Shown here piece after piece: positions 36,369 to 45,101 of a stretch of 64,000 bases of DNA (its first letter is position 1; every line of letters begins with the position of its first letter). The translations under genes and the position numbers were made by a program. Under the pieces are notes generated by a model. The model made no database searches, was not told the origin of the DNA, and saw nothing but the letters and a program-made list of their open reading frames with translations. The stretch comes from Rhizobium aethiopicum (GTDB taxonomy: Bacteria; Pseudomonadota; Alphaproteobacteria; Rhizobiales; Rhizobiaceae): positions 1 to 64,000 of the forward strand of contig NZ_JACIFV010000019.1 of the NCBI RefSeq assembly GCF_014197535.1. The letters run 5' to 3'.

Positions 36369-37283
36369 ATGCGTTCTTCAACGATTTTAAGCCTCGTTAT
36401 TGCATTTGTACTCGCCGCCGCCGCAGTTTTCGGGATGCGCGAGTATCTGTCCGATCAGAAGGCCCGCCTGCTGGCGATGAACGGCATGAAGGCCGAAGAA
36501 AGGACACTTGTTGTCGCCGCCACGCCGATGCGCTTCGGCGACCGGATCCGATCCGAAAACCTCAGGGCCATTCCGTGGCCCTCCAATGAAACACCCGCAG
36601 GCTCATTCGTCAGCATCGAATTGGTTGTCGGCAACGATGCCCAGCCGCGCTATGCCATGGCGGCGATCGACCCTGGCGAGCCGGTGCTATCCTCGAAAAT
36701 CACTGGTACCGGCGAACGCGCCACGCTGTCGGCGGCGCTCGACCAGGGCATGAAGGCGGTCTCCATCCGCGTCAACGACGTGCTCGGCGTCGCCGGCTTC
36801 GTCAGGCCTTCCGATCGCGTCGATGTGCTTCTGACGCGAGTCGTGCGCGGACCGGCCGGCAACGATCAGACCTTCGTCGACGTGCTGCTGCAAGGCGTCA
36901 AGGTGCTTGCGGTGGACCAGACGGCAGACGAACGCAAGGACGAGCCATCCGTCGTCAAGACCGTGACCTTTGAGGTCACGACCGATGAGGCGCAGCGCCT
37001 TACCCTTGGCTCCAGTATCGGCACGCTCTCGCTGGCGCTTCGCAATGTTGCCTCTTCCTCTGTCGAGCAGACCCGGCCGATCACCGTCGCCGACCTCGGC
37101 GGCGGGCCAATGGCAACAGAACTGGGCAAGGATTTGGAAAAGCAGTTGCCAGAACCTCCAAAACAAGTGCAGATTGTGGAACAAAAGGTTGAGCCGGTGT
37201 TGCCGGTTGAGCCGAAGTGGGTGACAGTGGGAGTCTGGAACACGACGAAGCGCGAGGAGCACCGAGTCGGCCTGGTCCAGTGA
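36369..37283 (+). CDS. cpaB: Flp pilus assembly protein CpaB/RcpC
   Basis: A protein of 304 residues with an N-terminal membrane anchor (residues 4-23). A SAF domain follows (VVAATPMRFGDRIRSENLRAIPWP), and then the RcpC/CpaB core with FVRPSDRVDVLLTRVVRGP and VLLQGVKVLAVDQT. It is thought to sit in the periplasm and help the secretin or modify pili. It is the first gene after the stem-loop that follows the pilin. Confidence 0.92.
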   Translation: MRSSTILSLVIAFVLAAAAVFGMREYLSDQKARLLAMNGMKAEERTLVVAATPMRFGDRIRSENLRAIPWPSNETPAGSFVSIELVVGNDAQPRYAMAAIDPGEPVLSSKITGTGERATLSAALDQGMKAVSIRVNDVLGVAGFVRPSDRVDVLLTRVVRGPAGNDQTFVDVLLQGVKVLAVDQTADERKDEPSVVKTVTFEVTTDEAQRLTLGSSIGTLSLALRNVASSSVEQTRPITVADLGGGPMATELGKDLEKQLPEPPKQVQIVEQKVEPVLPVEPKWVTVGVWNTTKREEHRVGLVQ

Positions 37284-37338
37284 TGTTTATGCGGAATGCC
37301 GCAGGTGCGGCGAGCCGAATGAGGGGGCTAAAGCAGGC

Positions 37339-38829
37339 ATGGCGAACGGCAAGAGAAGAATCGCGAGGACAAAAGGCCTTGCGGCACTAGCAGCAGTGTT
37401 TTCGGCCTGTGTGTGTTTAGGGCCTGGCTTTGCCGGCTGCGCCAACGCACAGGAAAAGTCCGTCACCTTAGGCGAATCAGTCCAGCATGTGACGTTGCCT
37501 CCGAACGAGACACTGACGCTCAACACCGGCCAACCCTTCGGCGATCTCGTCATCGGCAGCGCCGATATGATCGACGTGGTGCCGCTTTCAGACAAGTCGC
37601 TGTTCATCCGCGGCAAAAAGACCGGCGCCACCAATATCTCGGTCTATGGCGACGACAAGTCGCTTCTCGGTGTCATCGACATCCGCGTTGCCAGCGATTT
37701 CAGCGAAGTCGCCTCCGCCATTCGCTCTGCCGCGCCCTCGGCTCGGGTCAGGGTCATCAACTCCAACGATCGCATTCGCCTGACGGGCTTCGTCCGCGAC
37801 GGCATCGAACTGCAGCGGGTGATGGAAATCGCCCAGTCCTATTCCGACCAACCGGTGCTGAACCAATTGCGCGTCAGTGACAGCCAGCAGGTGATGCTGG
37901 AGGTCCGTGTCATCGAAGCCTCGCGCCAGACGGGTCGTGACCTCGGGATCGGTTGGTCCGGGCAGGGCAGCAACAACCGCATCGGCAAGGCCACGACCAG
38001 CCAGGGGATCGCCGTGGATGATAACGGCAATCTGGCCCGTACCCTCCTTGACCCCAAGGGTGCGGCAACGGGGGCGCTGCCCTTCGGCCAGTTGATCGCC
38101 AAGGTGCTGGAAATTTCGGGCGGCCACATCGACGTTGTGATCAACGCCCTCGAGCAGAAGGGATTGGTGCGCCGCCTGGCTCAGCCGAACCTCATCGCCA
38201 TGAGCGGCTCGACCGCCAGCTTCCATGCCGGCGGTGAAGTGCCGATCCTGAAGACGACGAACAACGGCACGACTGTGGCCACCGAGACGGATTATCGCCC
38301 CTTCGGTGTGCGGCTGACCTTCAAGCCAGTGGTTCTTGATGATGGCCTCATCAATCTGGAGATCGAGCCTGAGGTTTCCGAGATTGATCCCTCGATCAAC
38401 GTCAATGGCAATCCGGGATTCATTTCGCGCGCGGCCAGCACCACGGTCGCGCTTCGCGACGGCCAGAGCTTTGCCTTGGCGGGCCTGCTGCAGTCGATCA
38501 ATGCCAGAGACATCCAGCAATTGCCGGGACTCGGGCAGATACCAGTCCTCGGCGCACTGTTCCGTTCGACGAGTTTCCAGAAGAAGGAATCCGACCTCGT
38601 CATCGTCGTCACGCCACACATCGTGCGACCGGCCCGCCCGGGCGAGGACCTCTACAGTCCGCTCGACCAGACGCGTTCGTCCAACGACGTCGAGCTCTTC
38701 GCTCTCGGTGTCCTGGAAGTCGACAAGGACATGCTCCGACGCTTTCGCAATGGCGTAGGTGTGACCGGGCCTTACGGTCATCGTCTCGACCTGAACCAGG
38801 GAGTCCAAGCCGTTGCTACAAAACGCTAA
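37339..38829 (+). CDS. cpaC: Flp pilus secretin CpaC/RcpA
   Basis: An outer-membrane secretin of 496 residues. A signal-like N-terminal segment (AALAAVFSACVCLGPGFAGCANA) is followed by the T2SS/T3SS N-domain (QPFGDLVIGSADMIDVVPLSDKSLFIRGKKTGATNISVY), a BON-like part (RVINSNDRIRLTGFVRD) and the secretin core ending PVLGALFRSTSFQKKESDLVIVVTPHIVRP. It forms the channel for the pilus. Its 3' end overlaps the short lipoprotein gene by 17 nt. Confidence 0.93.
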   Translation: MANGKRRIARTKGLAALAAVFSACVCLGPGFAGCANAQEKSVTLGESVQHVTLPPNETLTLNTGQPFGDLVIGSADMIDVVPLSDKSLFIRGKKTGATNISVYGDDKSLLGVIDIRVASDFSEVASAIRSAAPSARVRVINSNDRIRLTGFVRDGIELQRVMEIAQSYSDQPVLNQLRVSDSQQVMLEVRVIEASRQTGRDLGIGWSGQGSNNRIGKATTSQGIAVDDNGNLARTLLDPKGAATGALPFGQLIAKVLEISGGHIDVVINALEQKGLVRRLAQPNLIAMSGSTASFHAGGEVPILKTTNNGTTVATETDYRPFGVRLTFKPVVLDDGLINLEIEPEVSEIDPSINVNGNPGFISRAASTTVALRDGQSFALAGLLQSINARDIQQLPGLGQIPVLGALFRSTSFQKKESDLVIVVTPHIVRPARPGEDLYSPLDQTRSSNDVELFALGVLEVDKDMLRRFRNGVGVTGPYGHRLDLNQGVQAVATKR

Positions 38830-39118
38830 ACGCGTCCTTCTCGTCCTTGCAGCCGCCGGCGTCGCTCCCGGCTGCGCCGACTACATGAACCACCGCGACT
38901 CGATCACCTTCGGGGTCGGGAACGCCGTAGAAGCAAACAAGGCCATCCATATTCAGGACCCGTTCCCGCCGGAAGCCCAGCGAACTCAAATCGCAAGCGA
39001 CGGCAAGGTGATCCGCAGGGTGGTCACTCAATATCAGAACGGCGGGTTAGGCGTTGTTCAGCCGTCGCCGGCCATGGGGGCCAATGGAGCCTCCAACGGG
39101 GCGACCGCCAGCCAGTAG
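38813..39118 (+). CDS. Short Tad-locus lipoprotein in the CpaD position
   Basis: A protein of 101 residues that probably starts at a TTG inside the end of cpaC. A hydrophobic leader ends in VAPGC, a plausible lipobox giving Cys21. The body contains MNHRDSITFGVGNAVEANKAIHIQDPFPPEAQ and DGKVIRRVVTQYQNG. It occupies the place of cpaD but is about half the length expected for CpaD. It may be a reduced CpaD or an unrelated outer-membrane accessory of the secretin. The 17-nt overlap implies translational coupling with the secretin. Confidence 0.7.
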   Translation: MLQNAKRVLLVLAAAGVAPGCADYMNHRDSITFGVGNAVEANKAIHIQDPFPPEAQRTQIASDGKVIRRVVTQYQNGGLGVVQPSPAMGANGASNGATASQ

Positions 39119-39211
39119 CTGGCGAAAGGCATGAACGGCGGCAGTGCGCCGAAGGGGAAAATGCACGAAACGGGGTCATCACGGCGATAGCGCCGTGATG
39201 GGGGGACGCCA

Positions 39212-40816
39212 ATGCTCAGCAGGGTTGTCAGACGGTTCTGGAACGATCATCGCGGCTATGTCATCGCCTTGACGCTCATCGCCATGCCAATGCTTCTCGG
39301 CTTTTCGCTGCTAATCATCGATGTCGGCCGCAGCAGCAATCTGCATACCGATCTCCAGAACGCGGTCGATGCGATGGCGCTGGCCGGGGCCCGCGAACTC
39401 GATGGCCGCGATGATGCCATTACGAGGGCGCAGACGGCGATCGAGAAAATCGCCAATAGCGCGGCTTTTTCCGGCGGCGGAACCGGCATGTCGCTGGGCT
39501 CGCATATCAGCGTGACCTATGACGCCGGCAATGATGCCGGGAGCACGGTCACCGTGCTTTTTCTGAAGAGCATCCCGGCCAACGACGATACCCCTATTCC
39601 GTCTTCGATGGAAACGACCGTGGCCAGCGAAGCGTCCTATGCCTGGGTCATCGCCAAGCCGCAGGCGATGCAGACGATCTTTCCGATCCCGGTCGGCTTC
39701 ACCCGCGACACGATCAACATCGCCGCCGACGCCGTGGCGGTATACCACGCCAGCGCCTGCGACGTGACGCCGATCTTTATCTGCAATCCGTTCGAGCCGG
39801 TGGGGAACACGAGCGAAAGTGCCAGCGAAACTGCAGCTACGGCCCTGCACACCAACTTTGCGGCCGGCAATCTCTACGGACGACAGATCGAGCTTCACAG
39901 CACCGCGGCATCCAATCCCGGTCCCGGCAATTTCGGCTTCCTGCGGACCCCCTTGGGCAATGGTGCGTCCGTGCTGGCGGAGGCTCTTGCCACCGGCAAT
40001 CCCGGCACCTGCTACACACAGGACAACCTCGATACGGAGACCGGCGCGAAGGCGGGGCCCGTCGAGGACGGGGTGAATACGCGCTTCGGCTTTTACTCCT
40101 CATCATTCAACAAGGCGAACGGAGATTATCGTTACCGACCTGCCCAGAACGTGCGCTCCGCGCAATCAATCAGCGGCAAGGGCAAGAAGGGCTGCGATAC
40201 CTATGATCCAGTCATGGTCGGAGCCGTTGTCGGCGATGCGACCAAGGCTTTGCCGCTCGGCTACGGAGCGGGCATGACTTCGCTTGCCGGCGGCAAGATC
40301 AGCAGCGGCAACAATTGGAATTACACGACCTATTGGAATGTCGCGCAGGGCACGGCCGCGCCCTCGGTGAGCACGGTCCTCGGCAACTACTCCAGTTATC
40401 CCCCTCAGGCGACTGGAACACCAGCCCAACCCTCCGCTTACGACGTCTATCGCTACGAGCTTGCAAATGCCGCTCTCATCAACCATGCCTCGGCGAATGG
40501 TGAGACCGGAACACCGGCAACGGGCGGCCAGTGCTATACCGGCCCGGACCTTTCGAACTATACGGCGGCCGAATATGGTGATCGCCGCGAGATCTTCTCT
40601 GCCATTGTCAATTGTGGCTATGAGGCCTCGGTCGGCCATCTCAACGGTCACAAGGCCACGCGCGCCGTCGCCTTTGCGCGCATGTTCCTGACCAAGCCGG
40701 CAATAAAGGATTCCGGCGAACGATACCTTTCCCTGGAGATGATCGACATTTCCGGCAAGGGTGGTCGCGGTACGCTGGACGAATTCCTGCGGGAAGAATC
40801 GGAGCTGGTCAGATGA
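39212..40816 (+). CDS. tadG: TadG-like pilus assembly protein
   Basis: A protein of 534 residues. The N-terminal Tad segment contains one membrane helix (YVIALTLIAMPMLLGFSLLIIDVGR), followed by SNLHTDLQNAVDAMALAGARELDG, the hallmark of TadG/DUF2134. The long periplasmic domain is rich in Gly, Ser and aromatic residues. It contains several Cys residues (CDVTPIFICNPF, CYTQDNL, CYTGPDL, NCGYEA) that may form disulfides. It overlaps the next gene by 4 nt. Confidence 0.85.
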   Translation: MLSRVVRRFWNDHRGYVIALTLIAMPMLLGFSLLIIDVGRSSNLHTDLQNAVDAMALAGARELDGRDDAITRAQTAIEKIANSAAFSGGGTGMSLGSHISVTYDAGNDAGSTVTVLFLKSIPANDDTPIPSSMETTVASEASYAWVIAKPQAMQTIFPIPVGFTRDTINIAADAVAVYHASACDVTPIFICNPFEPVGNTSESASETAATALHTNFAAGNLYGRQIELHSTAASNPGPGNFGFLRTPLGNGASVLAEALATGNPGTCYTQDNLDTETGAKAGPVEDGVNTRFGFYSSSFNKANGDYRYRPAQNVRSAQSISGKGKKGCDTYDPVMVGAVVGDATKALPLGYGAGMTSLAGGKISSGNNWNYTTYWNVAQGTAAPSVSTVLGNYSSYPPQATGTPAQPSAYDVYRYELANAALINHASANGETGTPATGGQCYTGPDLSNYTAAEYGDRREIFSAIVNCGYEASVGHLNGHKATRAVAFARMFLTKPAIKDSGERYLSLEMIDISGKGGRGTLDEFLREESELVR

Positions 40817-41292
40817 TGGCGCTCCGCAATTTTATCCTGCATCGGCTTTGCCTCGGCTTCTGGCGGCGGGAGGAGGGCGCAGTGCTTGCCGAGGCGTTGC
40901 TCGCGATCCCCTTTGTGACGCTCTTTGCCGCGGGGATACTGGAGTTTGGCAGCATCTTCTGGCAGCGCATGCAGATCGACGCAGGCTTGCGCGATGCGGG
41001 GCGTTACCTTTCGCGATGCCGACCGCCGTCGGGAACCTATGTGCCGACATGTAATCAGGTGACTGCGAAAACGATTGCTTTTTACGGAACGCAGACACCC
41101 GCGGCAGACGCGGAACCCCGTGTCCCCGACTGGAAGGACCCTTCCGACATCACCATCACGGCACCCGACGCGGACGGGAACATCACCCTTTCCACTGCTC
41201 ATCTCTATAAGAGCTCGCCGGTGTTCGGCTTTCTCGGGATTGATGCCATCACGATCAATTCCTCCCATGAAGAGAGATACATCGGATGGTGA
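40813..41292 (+). CDS. tadE: TadE-like pseudopilin
   Basis: A protein of 159 residues. A pseudopilin-like N-terminal segment, RREEGAVLAEALLAIPFVTLFAAGILEFG, has a Gly followed five residues later by Glu before a hydrophobic helix. CpaA may therefore process it. The periplasmic C-terminal part contains two Cys (LSRCRPPSGTYVPTC). It lies within the tightly overlapping tadG-tadE-tadF block. Confidence 0.85.
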   Translation: MMALRNFILHRLCLGFWRREEGAVLAEALLAIPFVTLFAAGILEFGSIFWQRMQIDAGLRDAGRYLSRCRPPSGTYVPTCNQVTAKTIAFYGTQTPAADAEPRVPDWKDPSDITITAPDADGNITLSTAHLYKSSPVFGFLGIDAITINSSHEERYIGW

Positions 41293-41906
41293 CCTCCAGG
41301 AGAATCAAGGCATTCTGGCATGATAGCAGCGGTGTCAGCCTTGTGGAAGCATTGCTGACCTTTCCGATCGTCTTGCTGGTATTCGCCACCTTCATCGAGT
41401 TCGGCTATGCCATGTCGCAGTGGAACCAGACTGTAAAGGCGCTGCAATATGGTGCCCGTCTGGCGGCGGTATCCGATCCGCTGACGACGAATTTCAATGC
41501 CGTTTTCCCGACCGACGCTGCCGATCCCCTCAACAACGGCAAAGCCACGCCGAACGATGCGACGATATCCTCGACCTGCGCGTATCCTGATAACTGCACG
41601 CCGGCATTGAACCGGATCGTCCTGGGAAGCGATGGCGTTTGCGAAGTAGGAACCGATCCTCACCCCGGTATTTGCGACCTCGATTGGCGCATCAAGCGGG
41701 AGAATCTGATGGTCACCTATCAGCGATCGGGGCTCGGCTATTGGGGCCGCCCGGACGGGCCCGTGCTGACGATGCGGCTGGAGGTGCATGACGTCACCTT
41801 CGATCTGCCGATCCTCGGCGGGCTGTTGGGGCTGAACGAGGTCACCATCCCGGCCCATCCGGTGACGATCACGACGGAAGACCTGAAGACCTGCTCAACC
41901 TGCTGA
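41286..41906 (+). CDS. tadF: Second TadE/TadF-like pseudopilin
   Basis: A protein of 206 residues with the same N-terminal layout, SSGVSLVEALLTFPIVLLVFATFIEFGYAMSQWNQ: a Gly, then Glu at +5, then a hydrophobic helix. The periplasmic part has Cys pairs (STCAYPDNC, CEVG…GICDLD, CSTC at the end). It overlaps tadE by 7 nt. The TadE-versus-TadF name is by position only. Confidence 0.82.
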   Translation: MVTSRRIKAFWHDSSGVSLVEALLTFPIVLLVFATFIEFGYAMSQWNQTVKALQYGARLAAVSDPLTTNFNAVFPTDAADPLNNGKATPNDATISSTCAYPDNCTPALNRIVLGSDGVCEVGTDPHPGICDLDWRIKRENLMVTYQRSGLGYWGRPDGPVLTMRLEVHDVTFDLPILGGLLGLNEVTIPAHPVTITTEDLKTCSTC

Positions 41907-41933
41907 CTCCTTGTTACGCGTAGGAAAGCGAAA

Positions 41934-43076
41934 ATGACAGCTCACATGAACATTGCCGCATCCACCAAGATCCTGGTTCTCTCCGACGACGCGGCCGCAG
42001 CGAGCTTCATGCTCGATACGTTCGGGTCGCTTTCGCGTTACGATGTCCGCCATCTCTCGCTGAAGGCGCTCGGGGAAAAGGGCCGGCTCGATCCGACGCA
42101 GTTCGACCTGATCGTTCTCGACGTCGACAACGGGGAATTGCTGCAGCAGCCGGAGCTCTTCACGTTTCGCACCCGCTATCGCGACATTCCCCTCGTTGTC
42201 GTTTCCGAAGACCTGCCGGACGACATGCTGCGGCTGCTCTTCCGCCTGAACGGCAATGACTGGCTGAAGAAGCCGCTTGAGCGCCGCGCTTTGATCGACA
42301 TGATTTCGACCCATGCGCCAGGCACCGGGGCCAGCGACAGCCGGGTGCATGCTGTGGTCTCAGCCGTCGGTGGCGCGGGCGCCAGCATGATCTCTTCGTC
42401 GCTCGCGCATGTGCTGGCCCAGCCGACCAAGAATTCCACGCCACGGATCGACTTGTTCGACACGGATTTTTGCTCGGGATCGCTCGGCTATTATCTCAAT
42501 CTTGTCAACGACTACGACCTGAAACCGGTCATCGCCAATCCTTCCCGGGTCGATCTCGAATTCATCGATCTCGTCCGAAAGCGGCATCCGGGCGGCTTTT
42601 CACTGCTTTCCTTCAAACAGCCGTCAGTCCTTCTGGCGCCGAAGGGCGGTGAACTCGTGCTGCGTATGCTCGACGTGGCCGCCTTTGAGAGCGACCACAC
42701 GATCGTCGACATCCCCTATTATGACACGCCTTGGAAATACGAGGTGCTCACTTCGGTCAACAGCATCTACATCGTCACCGAAATGACGGTCCCCGCGCTT
42801 TCTCAAGCGAAGGATTTGTTTTCCAACCTGGTACGGCTGCGAGGCAGTTCGGATCAGATATTCATCATTATCAACAAATACCGCGCCAAGCTTTTCGGCC
42901 TCGGCCTGCGCCGACAACAAACCGAGAAGATATTCAAGGAGATCCCGACGCATGTCATTGCGGATGACTGGGATACTTTGAGCGAGGCGGTCAACCGCGG
43001 CGTGCTGCCATTCCAAGTGAATTCCCGCGCGCGCTTCTGCCGCGAGGTCGGTAAACTTGGAGCATTGGTGCGATGA
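41934..43076 (+). CDS. cpaE: CpaE/TadZ pilus localisation ATPase
   Basis: A cytoplasmic protein of 380 residues. The N-terminal receiver-like domain (ILVLSDDAAAASFMLDTFG…VLDVDNGELL) is followed by a MinD/ParA-like domain. Its P-loop, SAVGGAGASMISSSLAHVLAQ, lacks the usual Lys, a known trait of atypical TadZ/CpaE proteins. It probably marks the pole or site of pilus assembly and recruits CpaF. A GTAGGAAAG site precedes it, and it overlaps the L,D-transpeptidase gene by 4 nt. Confidence 0.9.
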   Translation: MTAHMNIAASTKILVLSDDAAAASFMLDTFGSLSRYDVRHLSLKALGEKGRLDPTQFDLIVLDVDNGELLQQPELFTFRTRYRDIPLVVVSEDLPDDMLRLLFRLNGNDWLKKPLERRALIDMISTHAPGTGASDSRVHAVVSAVGGAGASMISSSLAHVLAQPTKNSTPRIDLFDTDFCSGSLGYYLNLVNDYDLKPVIANPSRVDLEFIDLVRKRHPGGFSLLSFKQPSVLLAPKGGELVLRMLDVAAFESDHTIVDIPYYDTPWKYEVLTSVNSIYIVTEMTVPALSQAKDLFSNLVRLRGSSDQIFIIINKYRAKLFGLGLRRQQTEKIFKEIPTHVIADDWDTLSEAVNRGVLPFQVNSRARFCREVGKLGALVR

Positions 43077-43636
43077 AGGTGATTGACAGCGGGCGCATAA
43101 GGTCCTGCGTCGGCCTTGTGGTTCTGGCCGTTCTGGCCGTCGCCGGGGATGCAGCGGCCGCTGGGCTTGTGCCACGAAGCCTTGGGCCGACGACAAGCAC
43201 TGTGGTGACGGTCGAAAAAAGCTTCGCGGCCGGAACGATCGTCATCATCAGCGCGAACCGAACGCTGGATCTCGTCATCTCCGAAGGACGTGCGATCCGT
43301 TACAAGATCGGCGTCGGACGAGACGGATTTCGCTGGAGCGGCACCGTCAAGGTTGGACGCAAGGCAGAGTGGCCCGACTGGCGCCCGCCTGCCGAGATGA
43401 AGGCGCGTGCGGCCGGACTCCCGGACTTGGTACCTGCCGGGCCGCTCAATCCGTTGGGCGCTCGCGGGATCTATCTCTTCAAGGGCGGGACTGACACGCT
43501 CTACCGCATTCATGGAACGAACGAGCAGTCGACGGTGGGCGATTTCGCCTCATCGGGCTGTTTTCGCATGAGCAATGCCGACGTCATCGATCTCTATGAG
43601 AGGGTGAAAGTCGGTTCCACGGTCATTGTAAAATAG
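43073..43636 (+). CDS. L,D-transpeptidase (YkuD family) inside the Tad operon
   Basis: A protein of 187 residues with a signal peptide (about residues 10-30, ending AAAAGL) and a catalytic YkuD domain. The active-site segment carries His147 (RIHGTN) and Cys163 in ASSGCFRMSNADV. The usual SHGC reads SSGC, a variant common in rhizobial members. Such enzymes cross-link peptidoglycan or attach proteins to it. Its start overlaps the cpaE stop by 4 nt and cpaF follows 16 nt later, so it is a true member of the pilus operon. It is not part of the standard Tad set. Confidence 0.88.
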   Translation: MKVIDSGRIRSCVGLVVLAVLAVAGDAAAAGLVPRSLGPTTSTVVTVEKSFAAGTIVIISANRTLDLVISEGRAIRYKIGVGRDGFRWSGTVKVGRKAEWPDWRPPAEMKARAAGLPDLVPAGPLNPLGARGIYLFKGGTDTLYRIHGTNEQSTVGDFASSGCFRMSNADVIDLYERVKVGSTVIVK

Positions 43637-43652
43637 TTCAGGGGTGGGAAGC

Positions 43653-45101
43653 ATGGCGAACGGCATCATGGGGCGTTTCTATAAGCATCAACAGGAGCCT
43701 GAAAGCCGGGAACATCCGGAGGCGGCCGAGCCGTCTCTCGTTGCAGTTCAGAACATGCCTGCCCAACCGGCTCCTGATAGCGCCGCGGCGGGTGTCGAAG
43801 ACACTTCGCTCGGGCCGGACCTGGTTTCCGAGCGGGTCAATCTGCACCGCTACCTGCTCGATCGCATTAACCTCGGGATTCTCGACACGCTCGACAACGA
43901 GGAGATCGCCACCGAGATCCGGCCGTTGGTCAAGGATTATATCCGGAACAACAACTTTCCGCTGAATGCCAAGGAAATCAATGATCTGATCCGCGATATC
44001 ACCGACGAGATGCTGGGGCTCGGACCGATCGAGCCGCTACTGGCCGACGACACCATCGCAGATATTCTCATCAACGGCTACAACAGCGTCTATGTCGAGC
44101 GGAGCGGCAAGCTCGAGAGCACCGCGGTGCGGTTCAAGGACGAGGACCATCTCCTTCGGGTGATCAACAAGATCGTCTCGGCGGTTGGCCGCCGCGTCGA
44201 CGAGTCGACGCCGATGGTTGACGCCCGCCTCAAGGATGGCTCGCGTGTCAACGTCGCCATCAGGCCGATCTCGGTCGATGGACCGCTCGTTTCCATTCGT
44301 AAATTCACCCGCAAACCGCTGACAATGGAGCGCCTGGTGCAATATGGCGCCATGGCCGATGCGATGCGCATCCTTCTCAGCGCCGCGGTCAAGGGCAAGG
44401 TGTCCATGGTCATTTCAGGCGGCACCGGTTCCGGCAAGACCACCTTGCTGAACGCGCTCTCGTCCCAGATTTCTCCAAAGGAGCGCCTGATCACCATCGA
44501 GGATGCGGCCGAACTGCAACTGCAGCAGCCCCATGTCGGGCGTTTGGAAACGCGACCGCCGACGCTCGACGGACGCAACGAGATCCGCCAACGCGAACTT
44601 CTGAAAAACGCGCTGCGCATGCGTCCTGACCGCATCATCGTCGGCGAAGTCCGCGGCGACGAGGCGTTCGACATGCTGCAGGCGATGAATACCGGTCATG
44701 AGGGATCGATGACGACCATTCACGCCAACACGCCCCGCGATGCCGTCGGTCGGCTTGAGCAGATGGTCGGCATGGCCGGGATGCCGATGTCGCAGTTGAG
44801 CATTCGCTCGCAGATCTCCTCCGCCATCACCGTCATCGTGCAGGTCCAGCGCCTGAGCGACGGCAGCCGCAAAGTTGTCTCGATTTCCGAGATCACCGGC
44901 ATGGAGGGCGAAGTCGTACAGATGCAGGAGATTATGAAATTCAAGAAAATCAACACCGATGAAGGTGGGCGGATCCATGGAGAATTCCGCGCCACCGGCA
45001 TCCGGCCGCGGTTCGTCGAGGAATTTGCCGAACTCGGGATCGAGATCCCTGTGGCGATTTTCGATCCCGGTAAACCGCTGCAAACGGGACCTGTTCAATG
45101 A
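43653..45101 (+). CDS. cpaF: CpaF/TadA pilus assembly ATPase
   Basis: A secretion ATPase of 482 residues that powers Flp pilus extension. Walker A, GGTGSGKT, lies at residues 256-263. The Asp/His boxes and Walker B region read RPDRIIVGEVRGDEAFDMLQAMNTGHEGSMTTIHANTP. An N-terminal helical domain (HRYLLDRINLGILDTLDNEEIATEIR) precedes it. The ATG at 43653 is used, and a GTG three codons upstream is also in frame. It overlaps tadB by 4 nt. Confidence 0.95.
   Translation: MANGIMGRFYKHQQEPESREHPEAAEPSLVAVQNMPAQPAPDSAAAGVEDTSLGPDLVSERVNLHRYLLDRINLGILDTLDNEEIATEIRPLVKDYIRNNNFPLNAKEINDLIRDITDEMLGLGPIEPLLADDTIADILINGYNSVYVERSGKLESTAVRFKDEDHLLRVINKIVSAVGRRVDESTPMVDARLKDGSRVNVAIRPISVDGPLVSIRKFTRKPLTMERLVQYGAMADAMRILLSAAVKGKVSMVISGGTGSGKTTLLNALSSQISPKERLITIEDAAELQLQQPHVGRLETRPPTLDGRNEIRQRELLKNALRMRPDRIIVGEVRGDEAFDMLQAMNTGHEGSMTTIHANTPRDAVGRLEQMVGMAGMPMSQLSIRSQISSAITVIVQVQRLSDGSRKVVSISEITGMEGEVVQMQEIMKFKKINTDEGGRIHGEFRATGIRPRFVEEFAELGIEIPVAIFDPGKPLQTGPVQ

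Noticed and set aside
42358-42400. The missing Lys in the CpaE P-loop as a sign of a broken gene
   Set aside because: Atypical P-loops are a normal feature of TadZ/CpaE proteins, and the frame is intact over the usual length.
43540-43600. SSGC instead of SHGC in the L,D-transpeptidase as loss of activity
   Set aside because: The catalytic Cys and the upstream His are present, and the Ser variant is common in rhizobial members.
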